Origin: Bacillota bacterium
GTDB taxonomy: Bacteria > Bacillota > SHA-98 > UBA4971
Assembly (NCBI GenBank): GCA_012516125.1
Contig: JAAYXB010000046.1
Span: 1 to 53,617, forward strand
Length of the DNA: 53,617 nt
Reading direction: 5' to 3'
In this document: positions 26,648 through 34,861 of the stretch, in pieces
Numbering within the stretch: the first letter of the stretch is position 1
Layout: every line of letters starts with the position of its first letter
Position numbers and translations under genes: made by a program
Notes under the pieces: generated by a model
Seen by the model: only the letters and a program-made list of their open reading frames with translations
Databases searched by the model: none
What the model was told of the DNA's origin: nothing

Positions 26648-27127
26648 TCACTTGTATTCTTTGAGGATCAGCGGGACCCGTTCGGGGGTGAGGTTGCCGT
26701 ACACCGCCTCGTTGATCATGATGGCCGGCGCAACGCCGCAGACCCCGAGGCAACTCGTGTACTCCAGCGTGAACTTGCCGTCGCTGGTGGTACCGCCCAT
26801 GGGGATGCCGAGCTCCTTCTCGAGGGCCTCAACGATGGCTTTCGCCCCGAGCACGTGGCACGGAGCGTTCTCGCAGACGCGTATTACGTACTGGCCTTTG
26901 GGCTTCGTTGAGAACAGCGTGTAGAACGTTGCGACACCGTACACCTTCGACACGGGGATATCAAGCCCCGAGGCGATCTCGGTAATCGCTTCCTCCGAGA
27001 GGTAGCCGGCTTCCTTCTGGACATCGTGAAGGATGGATACGAGGGCATCAGGTCTCCGGGAATACTTTGCGAGAATTTCGCTCACTTTCGCTGGACAGAT
27101 GCTTGCACTCTTCGCCGCTGTCTCCAT
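26648..27127 (-). CDS. hydC: Bifurcating hydrogenase [2Fe-2S] subunit HydC (NuoE-like)
   Basis: 159-residue thioredoxin-like [2Fe-2S] protein that relays electrons within the HydABC complex. The N-terminal helical bundle (LVSILHDVQKEAGYLSEEA, VYGVATFYTLF) and four cluster Cys (VCENAPC and SCLGVCG) match NuoE. The ATG is preceded by GGAGGGGAG. It sits 24 nt before hydB and 33 nt after the small ferredoxin-like gene. Confidence 0.95.
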   Translation of the reverse strand: METAAKSASICPAKVSEILAKYSRRPDALVSILHDVQKEAGYLSEEAITEIASGLDIPVSKVYGVATFYTLFSTKPKGQYVIRVCENAPCHVLGAKAIVEALEKELGIPMGGTTSDGKFTLEYTSCLGVCGVAPAIMINEAVYGNLTPERVPLILKEYK

Positions 27128-27160
27128 GCTCTTCTCCCCTCCTTTCGCTCCAGACTGGCC

Positions 27161-27523
27161 TTACGCGCTGGCTATGACCCACTCGCCCACGACCTGGCCG
27201 TTAACGATGTGGCTTGCCACGATCTGGCGGGCCTTTTCTTTAGTCACCTTCCCGTAGGTCACCTTTGCAGCGCCAGGCTTGATCACGTCGACGATCGGCT
27301 CCTGCTCGCACAAGCCGACGCACCCGGTCTGGGTCACCACCACATCCTGGATATTGCGCTTCGCGAGCTCGTCCATGATAGCGGAGAGCGTCTCCCGCGC
27401 TCCCGCGGCGATCCCGCATGTACCCATGCCTACGACGATCCTGGTGGTTTCCTTGCCCTCCCTCAGCCTGGTCATGGCCTGCGCCTGTTTCCTGATGCGC
27501 TCCAGCTCTTCAACGGTCTTCAT
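27161..27523 (-). CDS. Stand-alone thioredoxin-like [2Fe-2S] ferredoxin (HndB-like)
   Basis: 120-residue protein resembling the N-terminal domain of NuoF-type subunits (GMGTCGIAAGARE; TGCVGLCEQEP), with C36, C68 and C72 visible. It is the first gene of the hydrogenase operon and is close in sequence to residues 98-190 of the NuoF-like fusion at the start of the window. A role as an extra electron relay for HydABC, as HndB in NADP-reducing hydrogenases, is likely. ATG is chosen by AGGAGG at 8 nt. Confidence 0.88.
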   Translation of the reverse strand: MKTVEELERIRKQAQAMTRLREGKETTRIVVGMGTCGIAAGARETLSAIMDELAKRNIQDVVVTQTGCVGLCEQEPIVDVIKPGAAKVTYGKVTKEKARQIVASHIVNGQVVGEWVIASA

Positions 27524-27610
27524 CGCGGACACCTCCTGAGCTTTCCCCTCTCGACCCAGTCACGTCGGGTTCACACTCAATTTCGCCAACTCCGTACATA
27601 CTTAAGGACT

Positions 27611-27628
27611 TTGCGCTTTCCTTCACAA
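27611..27628 (-). promoter_or_regulatory. Rex-like operator in the leader of the hydrogenase operon
   Basis: Minus strand TTGTGAAGGAAAGCGCAA: perfect TTGTGAA left arm and CGCAA in place of CACAA on the right, 18 bp overall. It lies about 40 nt downstream of the predicted transcription start and 90 nt before the first gene, a position where a bound repressor would block elongation or initiation. Confidence 0.5.
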
Positions 27629-27674
27629 TCCCCCTTTCAAGAAAGCGTTTCGGTCCAAGGCCCATACCGCACCT

Positions 27675-27703
27675 ATAATACCATTACCTGGCCTTCCGGG
27701 CAA
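27675..27703 (-). promoter_or_regulatory. Promoter of the hydrogenase operon
   Basis: Minus strand: -35 TTGCCC (27703-27698), 17-nt spacer, -10 TATTAT (27680-27675). It lies between the RseC-like gene and the first hydrogenase-operon gene, so hydCBA has its own start even though the genes above it share its direction. Confidence 0.6.
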
Positions 27704-27749
27704 CAACTATTTCCACGCGCTCCGGCGGATTCCTCCATGGCTTTCGCCA

Positions 27750-28175
27750 CTACTCGGGGCCGAGCACCCGCGTGATCTCGGCCCGAAACCGCGCCGGGTT
27801 CACGCGCCTGCCGTATCCGTAGACAACCCCGTAAGAGGCCGCGAGAAGCCCAAGGCCCAGCACCGCCCCGAAGAGGGACGCGGATGCCGCTTGCCCCGTC
27901 GCTCGCGCGACGACGGCTCCCAGGTATATGCCTGCCACCATGAAGAGGAGCGGCACCATGTACGCGATGAACGCCGCCCCGAGCACCCGGGAGCTTTCAA
28001 GCTCAAGCGCTACTTCGTCGCCCGGGCGGGCTCCTATGCGGTTTGTCGCTTCCACCACTACCCTGTCAGTGCGACCGAAATCGCAAGCCTTGCAGTGGCG
28101 ACATGCTTCGTGGCGAGTGACCTCCACCCTGGCCAACCCGCCGTGCACCTCGATCACCCTACCACGTTCCTCCAA
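27750..28175 (-). CDS. RseC/SoxR-reducing-system family membrane protein
   Basis: 141 residues: N-terminal beta-rich domain with a Cys cluster (CRHCKACDFG), then two membrane segments (about 66-88 and 98-118). RseC-like proteins are linked to Rnf-type redox complexes and SoxR reduction, and clostridial members often neighbour electron-transfer genes. TTG is the start, with AGGAGG 10 nt upstream. No rnf genes are in the window, so its partner here is unknown. Confidence 0.82.
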   Translation of the reverse strand: MEERGRVIEVHGGLARVEVTRHEACRHCKACDFGRTDRVVVEATNRIGARPGDEVALELESSRVLGAAFIAYMVPLLFMVAGIYLGAVVARATGQAASASLFGAVLGLGLLAASYGVVYGYGRRVNPARFRAEITRVLGPE

Positions 28176-28214
28176 GCCGAACCAGCCTCCTGGGCAGCCT
28201 CGTGCCGGTTGCCA

Positions 28215-28760
28215 TCATGCGCGCTGGACCGGGTCCAGGCCTTCCCGGATGAGATTCTTGACGACGCCCGCGAGCGCCGGGGCTGTCGGGGGGATGTCCC
28301 CGAGCGCCTGCTTGAACTCCTCCGAGTCGAAGAAGAACGCCCTAGCCCCCCGTGTGTGCCTGTACCTGAACCTCACGTCGGGGTTGCACACCACGAGAAC
28401 TGCAACCGTTTCCGCCATGTCGCCGAGTGGAGCCCTGTCGATGTGGCTCATCCTGAACGTGGCCCGCACCTTCGTGCCGCGGCCCGGCCAGGACTCGATA
28501 ATGAGGTCGCCCCCGGCCGTCCTCGCAGCCTCGCGGAAAAGCGGAAGCCCGAGCCCAACCTTGCGGGTGGTGCGCGACGTGTAGAAAGGGTCCAGCACTG
28601 ACTCTAGTATATCCGGCGGGATTCCGGCGCCGTCGTCAACCACTTCTATCGTGAGAAGGTCGGACGCCTCGTCTTCCGAGACGGTCACATCCACCGTTCG
28701 CGCTCCTGCGGCGATGGAGTTCTGCACGATATCGAGGACGTGCAACGAAAGCTCTCGCAC
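28215..28760 (-). CDS. Stand-alone histidine-kinase-type ATPase domain protein
   Basis: 181 residues consisting of a GHKL ATPase (N-box LDIVQNSIAAGA, G1 DDGAGIPP, G2 GLGLPLFREAAR, final RGTKVRATF) followed by about 60 residues of unknown function. There is no HisKA/DHp domain or sensor domain, so it is not a complete histidine kinase. It lies in a conserved-looking run of signalling genes around a HydS-like hydrogenase homologue. The GTG start with GGGAGGAG upstream overlaps nothing; its upstream neighbour, the PHP gene, ends 20 nt away. Confidence 0.85.
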   Translation of the reverse strand: MRELSLHVLDIVQNSIAAGARTVDVTVSEDEASDLLTIEVVDDGAGIPPDILESVLDPFYTSRTTRKVGLGLPLFREAARTAGGDLIIESWPGRGTKVRATFRMSHIDRAPLGDMAETVAVLVVCNPDVRFRYRHTRGARAFFFDSEEFKQALGDIPPTAPALAGVVKNLIREGLDPVQRA

Positions 28761-28779
28761 ACGAGCTCCTCCCTGCCAC

Positions 28780-29520
28780 TCACACAATGGGCAACACAGC
28801 CCGGCCTCCAGCCGAGGCGAGCGCGAGCCTGACTTCCTCGAAGGTCGGCTGCCTCAGGTAAAACGCCGTATGCCCGCGAATCTCGCTCAGCCTGTGGGCA
28901 TCCGACGACACAACAATCGGGAAACCCGCAAGCTGGGGAAACATCTCCCTCGCCCGCCGAGCGCCGATCCTCGGAGAGACCTCCAGGGCGTCGGGCCGAA
29001 GGCCGGGTGGAATGAGGCCCAGGTTCCTCATAAGGCTGAACGAGGGTCTATCCACGTGCGCGGGCACCACAAGGCCCCCGAGTTCCCGGACGCGTCTTCC
29101 CACATGGTCGATGCTCATCGATGTAGACGCGAGGAGAAACCGGCGAAGGCGGCCCCTCACCACACCTCGGGAATCAAGTATGAGCTCCTCACCGAACCTC
29201 GCCTCGTCGTTCTCGACGTGGGCGAGGCTTGCGTAAACCTCCTCCTGCCACCTGAGAAGCGCCCCCGAGTCATCGAAGAACGTGAGGACGTGTACGTCCT
29301 CGCGTGTCTGCACCTCCATGCCGCAGACCACGGCAACGCCCGCGGCCATACCTGCTTCGGCCACGGCGAGGGCGTTCTCGGCGGAGTTGTGGTCACAAAT
29401 CCCCAGCAACCTTACGCCCTGCTGCGCAGCCGCCCTCACTATGGCCGGCGGGGCCATCTCCGCCTCAGCGCACGGGGAAAGCGCAGTATGGACGTGAAGG
29501 TCGGCGAGGTACACCTCCAA
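28780..29520 (-). CDS. PHP-domain phosphoesterase
   Basis: 246 residues of the PHP family with the metal-binding motifs DLHVHT, CDHNSAE, a central PAHVDRPSF and the C-terminal SSDAHRLSEI. Such proteins are metal-dependent phosphatases or nucleases (TrpH/YciV-like). The substrate is unknown. It is embedded in the DRTGG/HydS/HATPase signalling cluster. Confidence 0.88.
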   Translation of the reverse strand: MEVYLADLHVHTALSPCAEAEMAPPAIVRAAAQQGVRLLGICDHNSAENALAVAEAGMAAGVAVVCGMEVQTREDVHVLTFFDDSGALLRWQEEVYASLAHVENDEARFGEELILDSRGVVRGRLRRFLLASTSMSIDHVGRRVRELGGLVVPAHVDRPSFSLMRNLGLIPPGLRPDALEVSPRIGARRAREMFPQLAGFPIVVSSDAHRLSEIRGHTAFYLRQPTFEEVRLALASAGGRAVLPIV

Positions 29521-29541
29521 CGGGACCTCACCCCTATTCGT

Positions 29542-29892
29542 TTAGCTCCCTGTCCTGCCGCGGACCCCTGCCGCATAAAGGCGGCCCACAGCCTCGAAGG
29601 CGGGCAGACGAGTCCTGAGAAGGGGGATGCCTTCCTCGTCGGCCCTCCGGGCAGCCTCGGGCTCGCACTCGACTCCCCCCGCTACCACAATGGCCGCCAG
29701 CCCCACCAGCGTGGCCACGGCGATGATGTTCTCGTGCGCCTGCACGGTCACCCAGATGTCGCCGTCGCGGGCGTGCGCCATCACGTCGCTAAGGAGGTCC
29801 GACGCGTAGCCGCATTTCACCTCATTGTCGAGGCCGCCTGCGCCGGCCTCGACGGTGCACTCCAGCATATCGAGGACATCCCGCACTTTCAC
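29542..29892 (-). CDS. DRTGG-domain protein (short)
   Basis: 116 residues matching the DRTGG domain otherwise found in phosphotransacetylase and CBS proteins (GYASDLLSDVMAHA, VAGGVECEPEAARRADEEGIPLLRTRLPAFE). The GTG at 29892 (VKVRDVL) fits family N-termini and has GAGGGG 8 nt upstream; GTG at 29901 overlaps the hydS stop. Probably a ligand-binding or regulatory partner of the HydS-like protein. Confidence 0.82.
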   Translation of the reverse strand: MKVRDVLDMLECTVEAGAGGLDNEVKCGYASDLLSDVMAHARDGDIWVTVQAHENIIAVATLVGLAAIVVAGGVECEPEAARRADEEGIPLLRTRLPAFEAVGRLYAAGVRGRTGS

Positions 29893-29897
29893 GCATC

Positions 29898-31247
29898 TCA
29901 CCCCTCGCGCTCGCCTGGCTCACCTGCAGCGCTCATCGCAGACGGGTTCTTCTTCGCCAGGTCGAAGAGCTGCTCCGCCAGGACCTTCACCTGGTCGCGC
30001 AGCTTGAAGACGCAGTCTGTGTCCACAGCAAAGCCCTGCACGATATCTTCGGCAAGGGCCCTGCAGTGCGGGGACCCGCACGATCCGCAGTCGAGTCCAG
30101 GCAGGTCTTTTACGACCTTCTCGATCATCTCCGCCTTGGAGATCGCCCGCGACACGTCGCGGTCCAGGCGGAAAGCAGGAACCGCCGCGATGTCCTGGCG
30201 CATATCGAAATGACCGGCCCGGGCGCGCCGGGTAAGCTCCTCTTCTTCCTCCGCGGTGAACGCTGGGCAGTCGGCGAACCTCTTTGCCAGCTTCTCCAGA
30301 TGCACGTGGGCGATGAAGGGATTGCGCACTGTGAGGGCGCCCCCCACGCACCCGCCGATGCACGCCTGGGCTTCGATGAAGTCCACATCGGCGAGCCTGC
30401 CCACCTCAACCTCTTCGAGGACGTCAATAACGCTGTGGATGCCGTCGACCACCAGGTAGTTCTCGAGGCCAACCGCGGCATTCTCCCCTCCTGACCCGCC
30501 CCACCCGATGCCCGCCCCTGAGGCCCTGCGCCTTGGCGCGGGCGAGGCAGGGCTTGCCAGGCGGCGTGAGATCTCGCCGTAGACGTCGGCGATGGAGATA
30601 GCCCCGTCCACAGACGAGAAGCCCCGCTTTACGGCCTCGCGCACCCATGTCACCTTGGCCGGGCAGGGGGTGATGAAGAACGCCCCGATGTCCCCCGGCG
30701 GGATTCCCAGCTCCTTGCTCTTGTTCTCCTTGGCGAGCTTGCCCGCGCATGTCATTGGGGAGTCCACCGGGATCAAATGGTCTATAAGCGCCGGAAACCT
30801 TACCTGTATGAGCCTGACCACGGCCGGGCATGCCGCCGAGATCATGGGCCGTATCTCGCGGTGCTGGCGAAGATATTCGCGAGTCACCAGGGTGGCAACG
30901 TCCGCCCCCCGCGCGACCTCGAACACATCGTCGAAGCCCATATCAATGAGGGCTGCAAGCACCCGGTCGGGCTCGACGTCTGGGCCGAACTGTCCGTAGA
31001 GTGCCGGCGCAGGCAACGCAACGGTGTACTTGAAGTCTTTCAGGCGCTCGAGAGAGTCTGTGATAGCGGTCTTGGCGTGGTTATCGCAAGTCCTTATGCA
31101 TTCCCCGCAGTCGGTGCACCTCTCTGCATTGATCCTGGCCTTGCCCTGCCTCACCCTGATGGCTTCGGTCGGGCAGTTCTTTATGCAGCGCGTGCATCCG
31201 CGGCATTTCTCTTCGATCAGGAGGACCGAGTGGAACAGGCCGGTCAT
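29898..31247 (-). CDS. Putative sensory [FeFe] hydrogenase (HydS-like)
   Basis: 449 residues: two N-terminal 4Fe-4S clusters (C15 to C25; C44 to C54), an [FeFe] hydrogenase large domain, and a C-terminal 4Fe-4S domain of the RnfB/Fes type (C387, C390, C395, C412; LDCGSCGSPHC). H-cluster motifs are divergent: L1 SAACPA (C140), L2 TPCPAK (C195), L3 CIGGCVGG (C296, C300). The loss of one Cys of TSCCP and the altered L2/L3 motifs are typical of sensory hydrogenases rather than enzymes for bulk H2 turnover. A Pro/Gly/Arg-rich insert occupies about 232-258. Confidence 0.85.
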   Translation of the reverse strand: MTGLFHSVLLIEEKCRGCTRCIKNCPTEAIRVRQGKARINAERCTDCGECIRTCDNHAKTAITDSLERLKDFKYTVALPAPALYGQFGPDVEPDRVLAALIDMGFDDVFEVARGADVATLVTREYLRQHREIRPMISAACPAVVRLIQVRFPALIDHLIPVDSPMTCAGKLAKENKSKELGIPPGDIGAFFITPCPAKVTWVREAVKRGFSSVDGAISIADVYGEISRRLASPASPAPRRRASGAGIGWGGSGGENAAVGLENYLVVDGIHSVIDVLEEVEVGRLADVDFIEAQACIGGCVGGALTVRNPFIAHVHLEKLAKRFADCPAFTAEEEEELTRRARAGHFDMRQDIAAVPAFRLDRDVSRAISKAEMIEKVVKDLPGLDCGSCGSPHCRALAEDIVQGFAVDTDCVFKLRDQVKVLAEQLFDLAKKNPSAMSAAGEPGEREG

Positions 31248-31675
31248 GTCAGACTTCCTTTCGAGGGAAGGTTGATAACCATTCTGACGTTCGTGCCCCG
31301 TCCGACTGTGGAGTCAATATGGAATTCATCGGAGTATCTTTTCATGTTGGGCAGGCCCAGTCCGGCGCCGAACCCCATCTCCCGTATATGCTCCGGTGCC
31401 GTCGAGTACCCCTCCTGCATCGCCAGCGGTATGTCGGGGATCCCGGGACCTTCGTCGTCCGCCACGATCTCGATGCTCTCGGGCGAGATGTCAACGGACA
31501 GGACCCCGCGGAAGGCGTGGATGACGATGTTCATCTCGGCCTCGTACGCAACGATCGCGGCCCTCCGGGCCGTCTCGGCGTCGATGCCCACCTGGCGCAG
31601 AGTCCGCTTGAGCTTCGCCGCAGCCTCCCCCGCAGCCTGGAAATCCCCGCCGGTGACCTTGCACTCAAGGCGCAT
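31244..31675 (-). CDS. RsbW/SpoIIAB-like serine kinase ATPase
   Basis: 143-residue HATPase of the anti-sigma factor kinase type: N-box EAEMNIVIHAF, G1 DDEGPGIPD, G2 GLGLPNMKRYSD, and C-terminal RGTNVRMVI. Such proteins phosphorylate or bind partner proteins. It overlaps the hydS start by 4 nt and the DRTGG gene end by 11 nt, so it probably works with HydS in one signalling unit. Confidence 0.86.
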   Translation of the reverse strand: MRLECKVTGGDFQAAGEAAAKLKRTLRQVGIDAETARRAAIVAYEAEMNIVIHAFRGVLSVDISPESIEIVADDEGPGIPDIPLAMQEGYSTAPEHIREMGFGAGLGLPNMKRYSDEFHIDSTVGRGTNVRMVINLPSKGSLT

Positions 31676-32198
31676 CACGCGAACCCCCGCGCGCGCCGCG
31701 CGTCTTGTCGTCGGTGTCAGCGCCAATCACGGTGCCGGTGTCGGTGACGACGCCGGTGCCGATGCCAGTCCCGGTGCCCGTGGTGGTGCTGGTGCCAGCG
31801 CTGGCGCTGGCGCTGGTGGTGGCAGCGCCACCGTCCGTTTCGGTGCGCGGCCAGGCGCACTTGCCGCGCAGGCCTGCCTCGAAAAGCAGGCCGGCCGACT
31901 CATACAGCGGGTACGACGTGCACAGGACGGGGATACCAGCCTCCGCGGCCATAGCCACGATTTCTGGCGTGGGCTTCTTGCCTCGCACGAAAACGATGCC
32001 CAAGAGGTCCATCATCTCGGCTGCGCGGATAATCTGAGGGGTGACAAGCCCTGTGAGAACCAGCATCCTGGCCCTCGTAAAGGCCAGGAGGTCGCTGATG
32101 AGGTCGCACCCGCATGCGGCCTCGATCTCCTGGTCAAGCTTGTCCTCCCCAGTGAGGATCGTGGCATCGAGAATCCTCATAACATCGCGCAGCCGCAC
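31665..32198 (-). CDS. DRTGG-domain protein with a Thr/Gly-rich repetitive tail
   Basis: 177 residues. Residues 1-118 are a DRTGG domain paralogous to the short one downstream (GCDLISDLLAFTRARMLVLTG, FVRGKKPTPEIVAMAAEAGIPVLCT). Residues about 125-177 are low complexity (SASASAGTST, TGTGTGIGTG), encoded by near-perfect short tandem repeats of GGTGCCGG/GGCGCT type. The tail is unlikely to be folded and could vary in length between strains. First gene of the signalling run. Confidence 0.83.
   Translation of the reverse strand: MRLRDVMRILDATILTGEDKLDQEIEAACGCDLISDLLAFTRARMLVLTGLVTPQIIRAAEMMDLLGIVFVRGKKPTPEIVAMAAEAGIPVLCTSYPLYESAGLLFEAGLRGKCAWPRTETDGGAATTSASASAGTSTTTGTGTGIGTGVVTDTGTVIGADTDDKTRGARGGSRDAP
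31740..31830 (-). repeat. Short-period repeat encoding the DRTGG protein tail
   Basis: Plus-strand text alternates GGTGCCGGTGTCGGTG, GATGCCAGTCCCGGTG and GCGCTGGCGCTGG words with about 6-base periodicity. It stays in frame and produces the Thr/Gly and Ser/Ala runs. Confidence 0.6.
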
Positions 32199-32237
32199 TC
32201 TTCATCATTCCTTCCAGCTACAACAGGAGGACGGGGC

Positions 32238-32780
32238 TTAATGAACCACCACAACGGAAAAACCTTTCGCCTCGAGCTCGGCGGCAAGCCTGTCAGCGTT
32301 GACCTTCTCTGCGAACGCCCCCACCTGCACTCTGTACGGGGCGCCGCCGGTTACGAACCCGAGGTACCCTGCGCCCGCAAGCTCGCGGGCCAAGCTCTCC
32401 GCTCCCGTCCGCTCATCGAACTCGCCCACCTGCACCCGGTAAAGGATCTGACCAGGGGCTGCAGGCGGCACCTGGGCGTCTTCATCTGCCGGGCAGGGCG
32501 CTGTCGTCGCGACCCCCTCGGCTCCGGGCGATGACGTCTCAGGAACCGGGGCACCGGGCTTCGCGGGAGACGTCGACGCGGCATCGCCCGACACGCCTAC
32601 AGGATCGACCTGGCTTGTGGCTTGCGGCGCCTCGCCGTTGTCCCGCCCGGGACCAGACGCGAGGAGGCCGAAGGCGTACCTGCCCATGAGCACGCCAAGG
32701 CCGATGGCAAGCGCCGCCATGACCACAAGCACCAACACCATGGACAGGCTCTGACCCACCCTTCCCCTTCTTTCAGGCAT
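32238..32780 (-). CDS. SPOR-domain membrane protein
   Basis: 180 residues: one N-terminal membrane segment (about 12-36), a Pro/Ala/Ser-rich linker, and two SPOR-like repeats at the C-terminus (ILYRVQVGEFDERTGAESLARELAGAG and PYRVQVGAFAEKVNADRLAAELEAKG, the longer quoted in part). SPOR domains bind denuded peptidoglycan glycans at division or sporulation septa. GGAGGGGGGATC precedes the ATG. Confidence 0.87.
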   Translation of the reverse strand: MPERRGRVGQSLSMVLVLVVMAALAIGLGVLMGRYAFGLLASGPGRDNGEAPQATSQVDPVGVSGDAASTSPAKPGAPVPETSSPGAEGVATTAPCPADEDAQVPPAAPGQILYRVQVGEFDERTGAESLARELAGAGYLGFVTGGAPYRVQVGAFAEKVNADRLAAELEAKGFSVVVVH

Positions 32781-32813
32781 CTTCGATCCCCCCTCCAGCA
32801 TTCTGCCACTATA

Positions 32814-34847
32814 TTACTCCCTGGCGCGGGCGGATTCCTCCTGTGTCAGGAAAGACGGCAAATCTTGCGCCCACGGCGGGCGCATGTGAAGCTGGATAGC
32901 CACAAGCCTCGTATCACGGATGGCCCCGCTGAGCCTTGTCAGCACGCCCGGAGTTGTGCACGCGAACACCACGGGGAGGTTCCGCCTCCTGGCAAGATCT
33001 TTCGCCACGCGGACGCCGCGCAGCACGTCGCAAGGAGTCGTCTCGTCACCCATGTGCGTGTTGCTGACGATACCCGTGAAGCTCAGCCTGGAAGAGTCCT
33101 CGATGGATTCGAGCATTGCCTCGGCTCCCGCGACATCCCTGGTGAACGGCCGGCTCGTGTTGACCACGAAGAACATATCGTACCCGCCCGCCTCGAACTG
33201 CGCCGAGTATCTCGCGAGGGCCCTTGCCCCGACAGGGTCGCCACCCACATCGAATATCACCGTCGCACCCTCGTCATGGAATGCCTGAAGTATCCCGGGC
33301 GCAAGGGCGGGAAGATCCGCGGCCTCAAAGCCAGGAGCTGACGATATGACCTCTATGCCCTCGCGCTCCATTTCCCACGCCACTTCGCGGGATCTGAAGT
33401 ACGGGTTGACAATGTCGAGATCGACCACGATGACACGCGCACCCTCGCGCCGCTTCATCTTCGCGAAGTTCAAAGACACCTCGGTCTTGCCGGACCCGTA
33501 GGCACCGCTGAAAACCACGATCCTGCGGGTCGCAGGGAGCCTTCCGGCGGTGGACAGCAGGTAGTTCCTTACCTCACCCACGAGGTACAGCGACCCGCAC
33601 ACGAGGAGCACCCCGTCATCGCCTGCACTCAGGAGACCTTCGTCCACAGCCTCCAGGGCGTTGCCTTTCACGATGGCCTCGCGCCCCTCACCCGATGCCA
33701 GCGCGGCGATGACGGAAGGGTCCGCTCCACCCAGCCTCGAGGACGAGGCCCGGGTCGCGATGATACGCGAGGCGAACCTGGCTACGTGCCGGACCATATC
33801 CGCGACGGGCTTGTCCCTGGAGATCCCGACGACTGCGGTAACGGGACGCCCGCGGGTAACCTCAGGAACGGCCTGCGCCAATCTTTCCATGCCGTCGAGG
33901 TTGTGGGCGCCGTCTACCACCACCAGCGGACGCCGCTGGACCACCTCGAGCCTGCCGGGCCAGCGAGTGAGCTTGAGGCCCCGCCTCAGAGCCTCTCTCC
34001 CCACGTTCACCCCGAGGCTGCGGAGCACCTCGATGGCACCCACAGCACACGCGGCGTTCTCCACCTGGTGAGGACCAAGAAGCGGGATCTCAAGTTCGCC
34101 GAGGTCCTTGCCGCCCACGCACGCCCGGAACGTCTGCCCCTCCTCGCTGTGGCCGGTCCGCTCACACCATAAGTCTTCGCCCACCACAACAGTCCGGCAG
34201 GACCTCTCGGTGGCGACACGCTTTATCACCTCGAGGGCACGCTGGTGCTGTGCGCCGACCACCACGGGGACGCCAGGCTTGATGATCCCGGCTTTCTCGA
34301 AGGCGATCTCCTCTATGGTGTCGCCCAGCTTCTCGCGGTGGTCCATGTCTACGTGAGTGATGACCGAAACAAGCGGCGTGACAACGTTGGTAGCGTCGAA
34401 CCTACCCCCGAGGCCTACCTCCACCACTGCGTAGTCCACTTGCTCCTCGACGAAATGGAGGAATGCGGCAACGGTCCCCATCTCGAACTCGGTTGGAAAG
34501 CCCTGGGCGGAATCGGCCGCGACCGCCTCGAAGTGAGGCCGCAGCCTGGTTATGAGCTCCGCGAGGCGCGCTCTCGATATGGGCCTGCCGTTTACGCTGA
34601 TGCGCTCGGTGTATGATGATAGGTGCGGGGACGTATATAGCCCGACGCGAAACCCCGCGGCGCGAAGCACCGAGGCCGTCATGGCCGCGACCGACCCTTT
34701 GCCGTTGGTGCCTGCCACATGGACGGCTTTCAGCCTCAAGTGAGGCGAGCCTGTCGCAGCAAGGAGAGCGAGCGTCCGGTCGAGACCGAGATTCACCCCG
34801 AACTTGCCCAGGCTGCGCAGGAATGCGATGGCTTCTTCGTAGTTCAT
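32814..34847 (-). CDS. folC: Folylpolyglutamate synthase fused to a CobQ/MinD-like P-loop NTPase
   Basis: 677 residues in one open frame. Residues 1 to about 430 are a FolC/MurD-type ligase (VAGTNGKGSVAAM, YTSPHLSSYTERI, VEVGLGGRFDATNV, HVDMDHREKLG, VDGAHNLDGM) that adds glutamates to tetrahydrofolate. From about 433 a separate P-loop domain follows (VFSGAYGSGKTEVSLNFA, VVDLDIVNPYFRSRE, VIFDVGGDPVGARAL), which in other clostridia is usually encoded as its own protein. ATG (MNYEEAIAF) fits the family; the ribosome site is weak. A link to folate-dependent acetogenesis is plausible. Confidence 0.9.
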   Translation of the reverse strand: MNYEEAIAFLRSLGKFGVNLGLDRTLALLAATGSPHLRLKAVHVAGTNGKGSVAAMTASVLRAAGFRVGLYTSPHLSSYTERISVNGRPISRARLAELITRLRPHFEAVAADSAQGFPTEFEMGTVAAFLHFVEEQVDYAVVEVGLGGRFDATNVVTPLVSVITHVDMDHREKLGDTIEEIAFEKAGIIKPGVPVVVGAQHQRALEVIKRVATERSCRTVVVGEDLWCERTGHSEEGQTFRACVGGKDLGELEIPLLGPHQVENAACAVGAIEVLRSLGVNVGREALRRGLKLTRWPGRLEVVQRRPLVVVDGAHNLDGMERLAQAVPEVTRGRPVTAVVGISRDKPVADMVRHVARFASRIIATRASSSRLGGADPSVIAALASGEGREAIVKGNALEAVDEGLLSAGDDGVLLVCGSLYLVGEVRNYLLSTAGRLPATRRIVVFSGAYGSGKTEVSLNFAKMKRREGARVIVVDLDIVNPYFRSREVAWEMEREGIEVISSAPGFEAADLPALAPGILQAFHDEGATVIFDVGGDPVGARALARYSAQFEAGGYDMFFVVNTSRPFTRDVAGAEAMLESIEDSSRLSFTGIVSNTHMGDETTPCDVLRGVRVAKDLARRRNLPVVFACTTPGVLTRLSGAIRDTRLVAIQLHMRPPWAQDLPSFLTQEESARARE

Positions 34848-34861
34848 GGGGACTCTTTTCG

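Noticed and set aside
24737-26911. 724-codon plus-strand frame opposite hydA/hydB/hydC
   Set aside because: It mirrors the codon pattern of the real minus-strand hydrogenase genes and shows no protein family.
29395-29406. TTGTGGTCACAA palindrome
   Set aside because: It lies within the PHP coding sequence and is 12 bp long, not the 18-bp Rex spacing.
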